DNA of 64,000 nt from Microbacterium proteolyticum (GCF_030818075.1 NZ_JAUSZZ010000001.1:2046001-2110000); one strand, 5' to 3'. Shown: positions 9,625-20,372, counted from the first letter of the stretch. Notes: generated by a model not told the origin, from the letters alone. A program made the numbers and translations.

Positions 9625-11415
9625 TCAGGTCGACGGCCCGAGGTCGGCGGGCAGGCGCTCGAGCGGCTGGGTCTCGATGAGCGCGTGTTCCTGCGCGTCC
9701 CGGCGGTCGGCGAGGGGGAGCGACACGCGGAAGGTGGCGCCGCCGCCGGGTGTATCGCGCACCTCGACGGTTCCGTGCAGCAGATCGACGATGGATGCCA
9801 CGATCGACAGGCCGAGGCCCGACCCCCCGGTCTCGCGGGTGCGCGACGTGTCGGCCCGCCAGAAGCGCTGGAAGATCTGGTCGCGGATCTGTTCGGGCAC
9901 GCCCTCGCCATGGTCGATGATCTCGATCCAGCCCATGTCGTTCCTGGTGTCGACGCCCACCCGCAGCCCGATCGGGGAGTCGTCGGCGGTGAACCGACGG
10001 GCGTTGCCGAGGAGGTTGGCCACCACCTGACGCACCTTGTTCTCGTCGCCGAGAACGATGGGAGCCACCGGCGGGGTCCGCACGACCGCGGCCGGAGGCT
10101 GCGCGGGGCTGGAGGACGCGGCGTCGGCGGGCGAAGACGACGTCTCGGTGGCATCCTTCGGCCTGCGTCGCAGACGCGACAGGGTCGCCCCCGCGATGGC
10201 CATGGCGGAGGTGGTCGGCGCCGCGCGGCGTCGGTGGGCGGCGGTGGCCGCGTCGTCGCCGGCGTCCAGGAGCGGATCGAGGCTCATGGTGGGCAGGACG
10301 ATCTCATGGCGCGACGTCGTGTCGTCCACCGTGACCTCGCGCTGCGGCGACGTGACGCGCAGGTCGAGGGCTGCGTCCCGGGCGATCGGCCGCAGATCGA
10401 GAGCGGTGATGGTGACGTCGCGCCGCTCGTCGAGTCGGGCGAGGGCGAGGAGGTCTTCCACGAGCGCTCCCATGCGGATCGCCTCCTTCTCGATGCGCTC
10501 CATCGACTGCGCGACGTCCTCGTCGGAGCGGATCGCCCCCATCCGGTAGAGCTCGGCGTAGCCGCGCATCGTGACGAGGGGGGTGCGCAGCTCGTGGCTG
10601 GCGTCGCCGATGAATCGGCGCATCTGCCGGAGCGTGGCATCCCGCTGCACCAGGGCGCCGTCGATGCGCGCGAGCATCGCGTTGATCGCGGTCTTGAGCC
10701 GGCCCACCTCGGTGTCGGGGACGATGTCCGTGAGACGCTGGCTGAAATCGCCGGCGGCGATGTCCATCGCCGTCGTCTCCACCTGACGGAGGTTGCGGAA
10801 GGCCAGGGTCACCAGCCACCGGGTCAACAGGGCGGTCGCGATCAGGATGAGCAGGGCGACGAAGGCGTAGATGCCGATGTACGCGGCGACGATCCGGTCC
10901 GTCGGCGCCAGCGGTTGGATCACCATCTGCGTGTAGACGCCCGGGCTCCCGTTGACCTGGAGCACCCCGACGCGGGCGAGGAAGTGCTGGCCGGATTCGC
11001 CGTCGGTCAGCTCGATGCGCCGGTCGATCTGCCCGTACATCTGCTCGAGGGTGAACGTCGAGGGCAGTTCGGGCAGCGCCTTCGACGGCGTGCCGTTGTA
11101 GAACGCCTCCCGTTGCCCGTCCTGCCCGTAGACGACGACCATCGACCCGATCTGCGGCGCATTGTCGATCGGGGTGAACTGGATGTTCCCGTCGACCGGT
11201 GTCATCGTGAAGACGCTGTCGGCGATGTTACCGGCGGCCTGCTGCGCGAGCTGCTCGTCGAGGTTGTTCACCAGCGTCGTGCGCAGGAAGACCATCGTGC
11301 CCACGCCCGCCGTGAACAGCCCGATCGCCAAGAGCACGACGGTGACGCCGGTGACCTTGGTGCGAAGACTCAGGCCGCGCCACCAGCGCGTGAGGGCATC
11401 GTCGGGATGCGACAG
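9625..11415 (-). CDS. Membrane sensor histidine kinase with unusual insertion in the ATPase domain
   Basis: The layout is an N-terminal helix, an extracytoplasmic sensor of about 150 residues, a second helix (ALLILIATALLTRWLVTLAF), HAMP, HisKA with the phospho-acceptor in ASHELRTPLVTMRGYAE, and HATPase_c with N box NLLGNARRF, G1 box DHGEGVPEQ and G2 box TGGSGLGLSI. About 75 residues rich in Ala, Pro and Ser interrupt the ATPase domain before the N box. No ATG, GTG or TTG is available for the expected N-terminus (ALTRWWRGLSLRTKVTGVTV). The first standard start, GTG 11337, falls inside the first membrane helix. A CTG at 11413-11415, 8 nt after GAAAGG, fits best. It pairs with the response regulator just upstream. 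Confidence 0.87.
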   Translation of the reverse strand: MSHPDDALTRWWRGLSLRTKVTGVTVVLLAIGLFTAGVGTMVFLRTTLVNNLDEQLAQQAAGNIADSVFTMTPVDGNIQFTPIDNAPQIGSMVVVYGQDGQREAFYNGTPSKALPELPSTFTLEQMYGQIDRRIELTDGESGQHFLARVGVLQVNGSPGVYTQMVIQPLAPTDRIVAAYIGIYAFVALLILIATALLTRWLVTLAFRNLRQVETTAMDIAAGDFSQRLTDIVPDTEVGRLKTAINAMLARIDGALVQRDATLRQMRRFIGDASHELRTPLVTMRGYAELYRMGAIRSDEDVAQSMERIEKEAIRMGALVEDLLALARLDERRDVTITALDLRPIARDAALDLRVTSPQREVTVDDTTSRHEIVLPTMSLDPLLDAGDDAATAAHRRRAAPTTSAMAIAGATLSRLRRRPKDATETSSSPADAASSSPAQPPAAVVRTPPVAPIVLGDENKVRQVVANLLGNARRFTADDSPIGLRVGVDTRNDMGWIEIIDHGEGVPEQIRDQIFQRFWRADTSRTRETGGSGLGLSIVASIVDLLHGTVEVRDTPGGGATFRVSLPLADRRDAQEHALIETQPLERLPADLGPST

Positions 11416-11431
11416 GGGGGATGCCTTTCGC

Positions 11432-12124
11432 TCAGGCGGTCTTGCCCGACTTCAGCATGTAGCCGAAGCCGCGCTTGGTCTGGATCAGCGGCTCGGAGGA
11501 GTGCGGGTCGATCTTGCGGCGGAGGTAGGAGATGTAGCTCTCGACGATCCCCGCGTCGCCGTTGAAGTCGTACTCCCAGACGTGGTCGAGGATCTGCGCC
11601 TTCGACAGCACGCGATTGGGGTTGAGCATCAGGTAGCGCAGGAGCTTGAACTCGGTGGGGCTGAGATCGATGGACACGTCGCCCACACTGACGTCGTGGG
11701 TGTCCTGGTCCATGGTCAGCTCGCCCGTGCGGATGATCGACTCCTCGTCGGCCTGCATCGTGCGGCGCAGAATGGCCTGGATACGGGCGACGATCTCGTC
11801 GAGGCTGAAGGGCTTGGTGACGTAGTCGTCGCCGCCGGCGTTCAGGCCCTCGATCTTGTCCTCGGTCTCGTCCTTGGCGGTGAGGAAGAGGATGGGCGCG
11901 GTGTATCCCGCGCCGCGGAGCCGCTTGGTGACGCTGAAGCCGTTCATGTCGGGCAGCATCACATCGAGCACGATGAGATCGGGTTCCTCCTCGAGCACGG
12001 CCGAGATCGTCTGCGCGCCGTTGGCCACGGCCCGCACCTGGAACCCGGCGAAGCGCAGGCTCGTGATGAGCAGGTCGCGGATGTTCGGTTCGTCGTCGAC
12101 GACGAGGATGCGAGGTGCAGTCAT
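11432..12124 (-). CDS. OmpR-family response regulator
   Basis: This 230-residue regulator has a receiver domain (residues 1-118) with acidic residues VVDDE, phospho-acceptor aspartate in LIVLDVMLPD, the LTA switch threonine in ILFLTAKD and the lysine in VTKPF. An OmpR winged helix follows (130-228, ending TKRGFGYML). Phosphorylation by the adjacent histidine kinase should promote DNA binding. The gene lies 17 nt upstream of the likely kinase start, so the pair is one operon. The ATG at 12124 follows GATAAT by 6 nt, suggesting a leaderless transcript. Confidence 0.95.
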   Translation of the reverse strand: MTAPRILVVDDEPNIRDLLITSLRFAGFQVRAVANGAQTISAVLEEEPDLIVLDVMLPDMNGFSVTKRLRGAGYTAPILFLTAKDETEDKIEGLNAGGDDYVTKPFSLDEIVARIQAILRRTMQADEESIIRTGELTMDQDTHDVSVGDVSIDLSPTEFKLLRYLMLNPNRVLSKAQILDHVWEYDFNGDAGIVESYISYLRRKIDPHSSEPLIQTKRGFGYMLKSGKTA

Positions 12125-12193
12125 GACCTCATTATCGTGAAGCGACCCAGCAATCCGCTGGATGTGGTCCCGATGGGCGCGCCCTGGTATGGA

Positions 12194-13843
12194 TCAGGCT
12201 GCGGCGGCGTCGATCCCGTCGGCATCCAGGATCGTGTACGAGTACCCCTGCTCGGCGAGGAAGCGCTGGCGGTTCTGTGCGAAATCCTGGTCGACGGTGT
12301 CACGGGCGATGAGCGTGTAGAAGCTGGCCGTGTGGTTCGACTGCTTCGGCCGCAGCAGGCGTCCGAGGCGCTGAGCCTCTTCCTGGCGGGACCCGAATGA
12401 TCCCGACACCTGGATCGCGACGGAGGCCTCGGGCAGGTCGACCGAGAAGTTCGCGACCTTCGACACCACCAGCAGGGGGATGCTGCCGTCGCGGAACCCC
12501 TGGAAGAGCTCCTCGCGCTCGGGGATGGGCGTGGATCCCGTGATCTGCGGCGCCCCCAGGGCCTCGGCGAGTTCGTCGATCTGGTCGAGGTACTGCCCGA
12601 TGACGAGAACGCGCTCGCCGGGATGCCGCTCCACCAGACGGCGCGCGACGTCGATCTTGGCCGGCGCGGTGGCCGCGAGACGGTAGCGGTCCTCGTCCGC
12701 GGCGGCCGCGTATTCGAGGCGTTCGCCCGCGGGGAGGTCGATGCGCACCTCGTAGCAGGCAGCGGGGGAGATGAAGCCCTGCGCCTCGATCTCCTTCCAC
12801 GGCGCGTCGAAGCGCTTGGGGCCGATGAGGCTGAAGACGTCGCCTTCGCGCCCGTCTTCGCGCACGAGCGTCGCGGTGAGCCCCAGACGCCGACGCGCCT
12901 GCAGGTCGGCGGTCAGCTTGAAGACCGGTGCCGGGAGGAGGTGCACCTCGTCGTAGAGCACGAGGCCCCAATCGAGGGCGTCCAGCAGCGCCAGGTGGGC
13001 GTACTGGCCTTTCCGCTTGGCCGTGAGGATCTGGTAGGTCGCGATGGTGACGGGCTTGATCTCCTTGACCTGGCCCGAGTACTCGCCGATCTCCTCCGGC
13101 GTCAGGGTCGTCCGCCGCAGCAGCTCGTCGCGCCACTGGCGTGCGCTGACGGTGTTGGTGACGAGGATCAGCGTCGTCGTGCGGGTGTCGGCCATGGCTC
13201 CCGCGCCGACGAGGGTCTTGCCGGCCCCGCAGGGAAGCACCACGACGCCCGAGCCGCCCTCGGAGAACGAATCGACCGCCTGCCGCTGGTAGGGCCGCAG
13301 GCTCCAGCCGTCTTCGGCGAGGTCGATCGGGTGGGGAGTGCCGGGGGTGTAGCCCGCGAGGTCTTCCGCGGGCCAGCCGATCTTGAGCAGTTCCTGCTTG
13401 ATGTGCCCCCGCGCCCAGGCATCGACGAGGTAGCTGTCCGGGGTGGGGTGGCCGATCAGCAACGGCGCGATGCGCTTGTTGCGCGACACCTCGCTCAGCA
13501 CGGCGGCATCCGATGAGCGGAGGACGAGCTCTTTGTCGTCGTTGCGCTCGATCACGAGGCGCCCGTACCGTTCGACGGTCTCGCGGATGTCGGTGCTCAC
13601 CGACGCGGGCACCGGGAAACGCGACCACCGGTCGAGGGTGTCGAGCATCGCGGCGGCGTCGTGTCCGGCCGCGCGGGCGTTCCACAGACCCAGGCGCGTG
13701 ATGCGGTAGGTGTGGATGTGCTCGGGGGCGCGTTCGAGTTCAGCGAAGACCGCGAGCTCGTGTCGCGCCGTCTCCGCCTGGGGGTGTGCGACCTCCAGGA
13801 GCACGGTGCGGTCGCTCTGCACGATGAGGGGACCGTCAGCCAT
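12194..13843 (-). CDS. DNA repair helicase XPB (Ercc3-type, SF2)
   Basis: The 549-residue protein is the bacterial XPB helicase of actinobacteria, a 3'-5' SF2 translocase. It has an N-terminal damage-recognition-like domain, the Walker A sequence LPCGAGKTLVGAG near residue 205, the DEVH box YDEVHLLPAP near 297, motif III GLTATLVRED, the second RecA lobe, and motif VI QRLGRLLRPK near the C-terminus. The gene directly precedes that of the helicase-associated protein in map order, as the mycobacterial ercc3 locus does. Start ATG 13843 lies 8 nt after TAGAAT on its strand (leaderless signature). Confidence 0.95.
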   Translation of the reverse strand: MADGPLIVQSDRTVLLEVAHPQAETARHELAVFAELERAPEHIHTYRITRLGLWNARAAGHDAAAMLDTLDRWSRFPVPASVSTDIRETVERYGRLVIERNDDKELVLRSSDAAVLSEVSRNKRIAPLLIGHPTPDSYLVDAWARGHIKQELLKIGWPAEDLAGYTPGTPHPIDLAEDGWSLRPYQRQAVDSFSEGGSGVVVLPCGAGKTLVGAGAMADTRTTTLILVTNTVSARQWRDELLRRTTLTPEEIGEYSGQVKEIKPVTIATYQILTAKRKGQYAHLALLDALDWGLVLYDEVHLLPAPVFKLTADLQARRRLGLTATLVREDGREGDVFSLIGPKRFDAPWKEIEAQGFISPAACYEVRIDLPAGERLEYAAAADEDRYRLAATAPAKIDVARRLVERHPGERVLVIGQYLDQIDELAEALGAPQITGSTPIPEREELFQGFRDGSIPLLVVSKVANFSVDLPEASVAIQVSGSFGSRQEEAQRLGRLLRPKQSNHTASFYTLIARDTVDQDFAQNRQRFLAEQGYSYTILDADGIDAAAA

Positions 13844-13900
13844 AGCGTTCGATTCTACCGGCGTCGAGCCGCGCCCGGCCGACGACGCCGCGAGTCGGTG

Positions 13901-15628
13901 TCACTCGACGGGGGCGACGCCGTCGATGTGCGACAGCGGCAGTGTTCGTTCGACATCGGCACCGCGATCCCGGCCGCGCAGACGTCCTCCGCCCAAGCCC
14001 GTCGCCTCCAAGCGGAACACGCGGGTCGAGCCGTCGGGGAGGCGGACGGAGACGTCGATGACCGCGCGGGCGCGAACGGCCTGGTCGAGCTCGCGTTCGA
14101 GCCACGCGGCATCCGAGTCGCCCACGCCCGCGCGCAGGCGCCGCAGCAGGTCGGTATAGGTCTCGACCGGGTCGGACGAGGGCTGCGCGTCGGCGGAGAG
14201 CTTCGCCCGCTCCAGGGCGCGCGGGCGACCGTCGGCGTCGACGGCCACGGCGGGATAGTGGGCATCGGTGAGCGCCCAGAACACCACGTCGCTCGACACG
14301 TGCGAGACGAGTTCGTCGTCATCGGTGCGCGAGAGGGCGATCGAGCGCAGCGACTGGTCGATCTCCATCGAGCGCAGCAGCGTCTCGTCGTCGGTCACCA
14401 CTCGCGTGAGGCGGGTGGCGGGATCGCTCATCACACGGACGCGACCGTGCTCGGCCGCCGTGCGCTCGATGACATAGGCGAGAGGCTGCGGAAGACCAGT
14501 GAGCGAAATGCCGGTGAGGAACTCCCGGAGCGAGTCCGCGGTCTCGCCCGCCGTGATCGCGGCGCCGATGGACGCGGCGCTGAAGCGGTAGCTGGAGGCC
14601 TGGGCTCGTGATTCCCGTGCGGCCATCCCGCGCAACCGGACGTCGAGGTGGGGAGCGAGCGGCCCCGGTGCGATGGCCGTCAGATCGTTCTGCAGGTAGA
14701 CGCGGTCGACCTCGGGCGGCAGCAGATCGCGCAGCGCCGAGACGTCGACGTCGCCGCCGCGCGCGAGCGGCTCGGCCCACGGAGCGACGCGCCCCGCGGC
14801 ATCCAGGACACCCCATCGCACCAGCCGGCGCGTCCACAACTCGGCGCGATCGGGTCCCTCGGGGTCGAACGGGGTGGCACCGGCCCACTCCTCGACGGGC
14901 AGCCATTCCCCGCCGGCGGCGCGGTAGGCGCGGGGGAGGGCATCGCGCAGCGCCACCGCGGTGCGCTTCCAGCGTTCGAGGGTCGGCAGGCGGAGCCACT
15001 CGCGACCGGTCGGCGAGACGAGCCAGGCCCGGTCGTTCGCGCCCAGCAGGCCGACCTCCGCCGCGAGCCCGACGAGCAGGTCGGCATCCGCGGGCGTCGA
15101 CACCGCACCGGCGTCGACGAGGCGACGTCTCTCGGTCGCCCCGAGCGATCCCGACCCGATACGTCCGAGTGGCGCCTCGAGTGTCTGCAGCAGGATGTCG
15201 GCCACCGACGCGGCGTGGGTGAACGCGGCCTCGGCGGCGGCGGCCGTCGCGACCGCGGCGGGTGCGGGTGCCGGGTCGGTGGCATCCGGGATGCCGTCGG
15301 GAAGGGCCTCGCGGACGGCTTCGGCCACGGTCGGGAACGGTCGACCGTCCTCGCCCACCAGGGCACGCGCGGCGAGGTCGTCGTGCGCCGGCCCGGTCAC
15401 CGGGGTGCCGGCGACCGCCGCGGCGAGGCTCTCCGACTCGGTCCGGGTGAGGGCCGGCAATGCCCTGGCCACGGAAGCGGGGTCGAGCAGGGCTTCCGCG
15501 GCGTCGAACATGTCGCGCCACGTGACCGACGGCGAGATCTGCCGGTCGGAGAACAGTCGTGCGAGCTGGTCGTCGGAACGCGCGCTCAACGACACAGCCA
15601 GTGCGCGTTGAGCGGAGGTCTCGGGCAC
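13901..15628 (-). CDS. Helicase-associated domain protein (XPB partner)
   Basis: This 575-residue protein matches the actinobacterial family annotated as helicase-associated or helicase C-terminal domain, whose gene sits beside XPB (as Rv0862c does beside the mycobacterial XPB gene). It has no Walker motifs. Visible segments are ARSDDQLARLFSDR at the N-terminus and a C-terminal region ending LPLSHIDGVAPVE. It probably acts with XPB in a DNA repair complex; that is inferred from conserved neighbourhood. The GTG at 15628 lies 1 nt after the stop of the small membrane-protein gene (TGACGTG), so all three are likely co-transcribed. Confidence 0.82.
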   Translation of the reverse strand: MPETSAQRALAVSLSARSDDQLARLFSDRQISPSVTWRDMFDAAEALLDPASVARALPALTRTESESLAAAVAGTPVTGPAHDDLAARALVGEDGRPFPTVAEAVREALPDGIPDATDPAPAPAAVATAAAAEAAFTHAASVADILLQTLEAPLGRIGSGSLGATERRRLVDAGAVSTPADADLLVGLAAEVGLLGANDRAWLVSPTGREWLRLPTLERWKRTAVALRDALPRAYRAAGGEWLPVEEWAGATPFDPEGPDRAELWTRRLVRWGVLDAAGRVAPWAEPLARGGDVDVSALRDLLPPEVDRVYLQNDLTAIAPGPLAPHLDVRLRGMAARESRAQASSYRFSAASIGAAITAGETADSLREFLTGISLTGLPQPLAYVIERTAAEHGRVRVMSDPATRLTRVVTDDETLLRSMEIDQSLRSIALSRTDDDELVSHVSSDVVFWALTDAHYPAVAVDADGRPRALERAKLSADAQPSSDPVETYTDLLRRLRAGVGDSDAAWLERELDQAVRARAVIDVSVRLPDGSTRVFRLEATGLGGGRLRGRDRGADVERTLPLSHIDGVAPVE

Positions 15629-15629
15629 G

Positions 15630-15911
15630 TCAGCGAGCCCTGTTGGCCCGGGCCCTTCGGACGAAGCTCATGATGAGGACGGCCAGCAGGCATCCGAACG
15701 CCACCGGGGGCGTGATGAGGACGAGAAGGCTGACCACCGGCCAGACACCGGATGCCAGGTCGGCACCCGCGGTGGAACCGATGATGATGGCGAAGAAGCA
15801 CACCAGCGCCAGGACGAGCAGCCCCAGCGACATGAACGCGAGGATGCGGTCGATGCGGCGGACGGGGAGATCGTCGCCCGGCGTGCGGCGACCGGGGGTG
15901 CGGGTGCTCAT
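15630..15911 (-). CDS. Small membrane protein with two helices
   Basis: The 93-residue protein has a basic N-terminus (STRTPGRRTPGDDLPVRR), two hydrophobic helices near residues 25-45 and 55-82, and a basic tail (SFVRRARANRAR). The ATG at 15911 is preferred because TAGGCT lies 7 nt upstream on its strand; the longer frame upstream reads into the divergent cold-shock promoter. It heads the minus-strand run leading to the XPB pair. No function is recognised. Confidence 0.75.
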   Translation of the reverse strand: MSTRTPGRRTPGDDLPVRRIDRILAFMSLGLLVLALVCFFAIIIGSTAGADLASGVWPVVSLLVLITPPVAFGCLLAVLIMSFVRRARANRAR

Positions 15912-16017
15912 CGGCCACAGCCTACTGCCTGCCGCAGGTGTCGTAGGCTGGAAGACCGGGATCCGATCGGCTCCCGCGTTCCGCCGCGCGATCGCGCACA
16001 CACTCAGCGAGGTGTCC

Positions 16018-16401
16018 ATGCCCACCGGCAAGGTCAGGTTCTACGACGACGAGAAGGGCTTCGGCTTCATCAGCACCGATGACGGCCAGGACGTGTTCCT
16101 GCACGCCACGGCTCTGCCCGCCGGAACCCCCGCGCCCAAGGCGGGGACGCGGCTCGAGTTCGGCGTCGCCGACGGCAAGCGCGGTCTGCAGGCGCTGTCG
16201 GTGCGCGTGCTCGACGCCCCCGTCAGCCTGTCGAAGCGCTCCCGCAAGCCCGCCGACGACATGGCGATCATCGTCGAAGACCTCGTCAAGCTCCTCGACG
16301 GCATCGGCGGCGACCTTCGCCGGGGACGCTACCCCAGCGGCCCGCACGCGCAGAAGATCGCGGCCGTGCTGCGCAAGGTCGCCGATGACTTCGAAGCCTG
16401 A
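16018..16401 (+). CDS. Cold-shock-domain protein with C-terminal extension
   Basis: This 127-residue protein has a cold-shock domain at residues 1-66 with RNP motifs KGFGFIST and DVFLHATAL, followed by about 60 residues of basic and helical sequence (SLSKRSRKPADDMAII, then HAQKIAAVLRKVADDFEA). This two-part form of about 127 residues is usual in actinobacteria beside a DUF3027 gene. It differs from the 66-residue CspA at 5898 and is probably not simply cold-induced. It overlaps the DUF3027 gene by 17 nt. Confidence 0.92.
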   Translation: MPTGKVRFYDDEKGFGFISTDDGQDVFLHATALPAGTPAPKAGTRLEFGVADGKRGLQALSVRVLDAPVSLSKRSRKPADDMAIIVEDLVKLLDGIGGDLRRGRYPSGPHAQKIAAVLRKVADDFEA

Positions 16402-16975
16402 GCAGGTCGCCGACGAGCGCCTCACCGGCGCGCACGACCTGGCGCTCGCCGCGCTGCACGAGATCACGCCCGCCGACACCGTCGGTCCCGCGGCCGGCTA
16501 CACGCCGGAGGACGACGGCGTGGTGTCGTTGCGATTCCACACGCGTCTGTCGGGTTATCCGGGATGGTTCTGGACGGTGAGCGTCGCCGTGGTCGACGAC
16601 GCCGAGCCGACGGTGCTCGAAGCCGAACTGCTCCCCGGTGACGGCGCGCTCCTCGCGCCCGACTGGGTGCCGTGGGCGACGCGTCTCGCCGAGTATCACG
16701 CGGCGCAGGCCGCCGCGGTGGCGGACGACGAGGAGGATGACCTCGACGACGACGTGGATGACGACGACGCCGACCATGACGACGACGGCCCGGACGACGA
16801 CGAAGAGGACGAGGAGCCCAAGGCCCGCTTCCACGCCGGCGACCTGGACGGCGTCGACATCGACGAGCTGGACGCCGACCGTGCCGACGAGTCGGAGGAC
16901 GACGAGGGCGACCTCGACGACGACGACGAGATCGACCTCGACGAGGATCGAGACGAGGGCGACCGCAGCTACTGA
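16385..16975 (+). CDS. DUF3027 family protein with long acidic tail
   Basis: The 196-residue protein starts at ATG 16385 inside the cold-shock gene (17-nt overlap). Residues 10-110 match the DUF3027 family, with TRLSGYPGWFWTVSVAVVDD and GALLAPDWVPWATRL. From about residue 115 to the end the sequence is almost entirely Asp/Glu, with short basic islands. Such acidic tails often mimic nucleic acid or bind basic proteins; here a partner could be the cold-shock protein encoded upstream, which is inference. A perfect hairpin follows the stop. Confidence 0.87.
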   Translation: MTSKPEQVADERLTGAHDLALAALHEITPADTVGPAAGYTPEDDGVVSLRFHTRLSGYPGWFWTVSVAVVDDAEPTVLEAELLPGDGALLAPDWVPWATRLAEYHAAQAAAVADDEEDDLDDDVDDDDADHDDDGPDDDEEDEEPKARFHAGDLDGVDIDELDADRADESEDDEGDLDDDDEIDLDEDRDEGDRSY

Positions 16976-16976
16976 T

Positions 16977-17027
16977 CGCAACGACGAAGGCCGTCCCGCA
17001 CGATGCGGGACGGCCTTCGTCGTTGCG
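16977..17027. terminator. Bidirectional hairpin terminator between the DUF3027 gene and serC
   Basis: A perfect 24-bp stem (16977-17000 with 17004-17027) around a 3-nt loop starts 1 nt after the DUF3027 stop and ends 4 nt before the serC stop. It should end both convergent transcripts. Confidence 0.9.
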
Positions 17028-17031
17028 GGCG

Positions 17032-18963
<1,932 letters not shown>

Positions 18964-19000
18964 TCACCCGGGTGTTCGCCCGGAGGACCTGTCCGAAGCG

Positions 19001-19182
19001 TGACATGTTCGTTATCTTCAGGTAGCCTCAAGACGTCCACAGGCTGGAAGCCCGCCGTCGGACCCCTCGCGGTTTGCCTCATCGGCTCGTCGTCCGCAGA
19101 GGGTCAAGCCCGCATATCGTGCCCCCATCATCGAGTGCTGACGAGCCAGCGTCCCCGAAGACGCAGAGGCGCCGGAGGAACT
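19001..19182 (+). promoter_or_regulatory. Promoter and about 150-nt leader of the M23 peptidase gene
   Basis: TGACAT at 19001-19006 and TAGCCT at 19023-19028 are separated by 16 bp and form a plausible sigma-70-type promoter. Transcription would start near 19035, leaving about 148 nt before the TTG start. That is long for this window, where many genes look leaderless. The leader is GC-rich with several possible short stems. Cell-wall hydrolase genes of actinobacteria often carry a c-di-AMP riboswitch, but I could not match its conserved segments here. Confidence 0.45.
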
Positions 19183-20118
19183 TTGGCTGAACACACCGAT
19201 CCGTCTGCGGACCTACCCGAGGTCCCCGTCACGGGCATCACCCGCAAGAGTGCGCGCAAAGCCGTCGCCCGAACGACGAAACGCTCCGCGAGCACCGCGG
19301 CCGTTCCGGTCGCCGCTTCCGCGGCGGCGCCGGTCGCCCGCACCCTCCCCGCTTCCCGTCCGTCGTCGCCGCGGAACTTCGGCAAGCCGCTGCGCAGCGC
19401 CGTGATCCTGTCGATGGTGGCGGGTCTGGTCGCAACCGTCGCCATTCCGGCCTACGCGGCCACGATCCCCGCGGCCGAGACCGTCACGCTGCAGCAGATC
19501 TCGGCGGTCGACAACCAGTCCCTGGTCGTCGCGTCCGACGCCACGGCCGAGACGCTCGACCGCAGCAGCTACTCCGCCACCACCGCGGACGAGATCAAGA
19601 AGAAGAAGGACGACGAGGCCGCGGCCGCTGCGGCCGCTGCCGCCGCCGAGCGCGCCCGCCAGGCGGCATCCACCGCGAGCACCTCCGTCTCGTCGGTCGA
19701 TCTGACCATGACCGCGCCCGGATCGGGCGAAGTGCGCTGGCCCCTCACGAGCTACATCCTCGGTCGCGGTCTGTGGGACTCCGGTTACCACCAGGGTGTC
19801 GACCTGCTCGCTCCCGGTGGCCAGCCCATCTTCGCCGCCGCTGCGGGCGTCGTGAGCGTCTCGCAGGAGAGCTACGGCGGATACGGCGTCGCCATCGTGA
19901 TCGAGCACGTCATCAACGGCCAGAAGGTGTCGACCACCTACGGTCACATGACCTACGGCAGCCGACAGGTGCAGGCGGGCGATACTGTCGCCGCCGGCCA
20001 GCTCATCGGCCTCGTCGGTTCGACCGGCAGCTCGACCGCCAACCACCTGCACTTCGAGGTGCACATCAACGGTTCGGTCGTCGACCCCTACGCCTGGCTC
20101 CAGCAGAACGCGGGCTGA
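19183..20118 (+). CDS. Secreted M23 family metallopeptidase (cell-wall hydrolase)
   Basis: The 311-residue protein has a basic N-terminus, a membrane/signal segment near residues 68-88 (AVILSMVAGLVATVAIPAYA), an alanine/lysine-rich coiled coil (KKKKDDEAAAA), and a C-terminal M23 domain from about residue 185. The zinc ligands are visible in HQGVDLLAPGG (HxxxD), YGHMTYG and HLHFEVHING (HxH). It should cleave peptidoglycan cross-links outside the membrane. The TTG at 19183 is chosen because GGAGGAAC lies at the right distance. No LysM or SH3 domain is present. Confidence 0.92.
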   Translation: MAEHTDPSADLPEVPVTGITRKSARKAVARTTKRSASTAAVPVAASAAAPVARTLPASRPSSPRNFGKPLRSAVILSMVAGLVATVAIPAYAATIPAAETVTLQQISAVDNQSLVVASDATAETLDRSSYSATTADEIKKKKDDEAAAAAAAAAAERARQAASTASTSVSSVDLTMTAPGSGEVRWPLTSYILGRGLWDSGYHQGVDLLAPGGQPIFAAAAGVVSVSQESYGGYGVAIVIEHVINGQKVSTTYGHMTYGSRQVQAGDTVAAGQLIGLVGSTGSSTANHLHFEVHINGSVVDPYAWLQQNAG

Positions 20119-20134
20119 GGGTCATCGAGTGACC

Positions 20135-20175
20135 AGACGGCGTGCCGGAGACGATCGTTCTCCGACACGCCGTCT
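20135..20175 (+). terminator. Hairpin terminator after the M23 peptidase gene
   Basis: A 16-bp stem with one mismatch (20135-20150 with 20160-20175) closes a 9-nt loop, 16 nt after the stop codon, and is followed by TCCGTTTCCTCTC. Confidence 0.8.
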
Positions 20176-20258
20176 TCCGTTTCCTCTCGCGGCGGTCCCC
20201 GGGCGTGTCGCCGTGGGTTAGCCTGTCAGCGACGTCGGAAGAACCGGAGGGAACGCCG

Positions 20259-20372
20259 ATGAACACCAGTCCGCGCATCCGCACCATGGATGCGCTCGGG
20301 CTGCTCGTTCTTCGGCATCGTGAGTTCGGATGCCGCGGCCTCGCCGCGACTTTCAAGGCGCTGTCTGTCTAG
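20259..20372 (+). CDS. Small ORF whose stop codon lies inside an intrinsic terminator
   Basis: This 37-codon frame starts at ATG 20259 behind a strong GGAGGG ribosome site. Its TAG at 20370-20372 falls in the loop and stem of a terminator hairpin (20355-20382). The peptide is leucine- and arginine-rich (DALGLLVLRHREFGCRGLAA). It could be a genuine short protein or a leader peptide: a ribosome that reaches the stop would cover the hairpin. The next gene, the HNH nuclease, starts 90 nt downstream. No family was recognised. Confidence 0.55.
   Translation: MNTSPRIRTMDALGLLVLRHREFGCRGLAATFKALSV

Noticed and set aside
9601..11565. 654-codon plus-strand open frame
   Set aside because: Antisense to the histidine kinase, which has all catalytic boxes in its own frame.
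19029..19182. c-di-AMP (ydaO) riboswitch call
   Set aside because: The gene class fits but none of the conserved ydaO segments could be aligned by eye. It is listed only as a leader to test.
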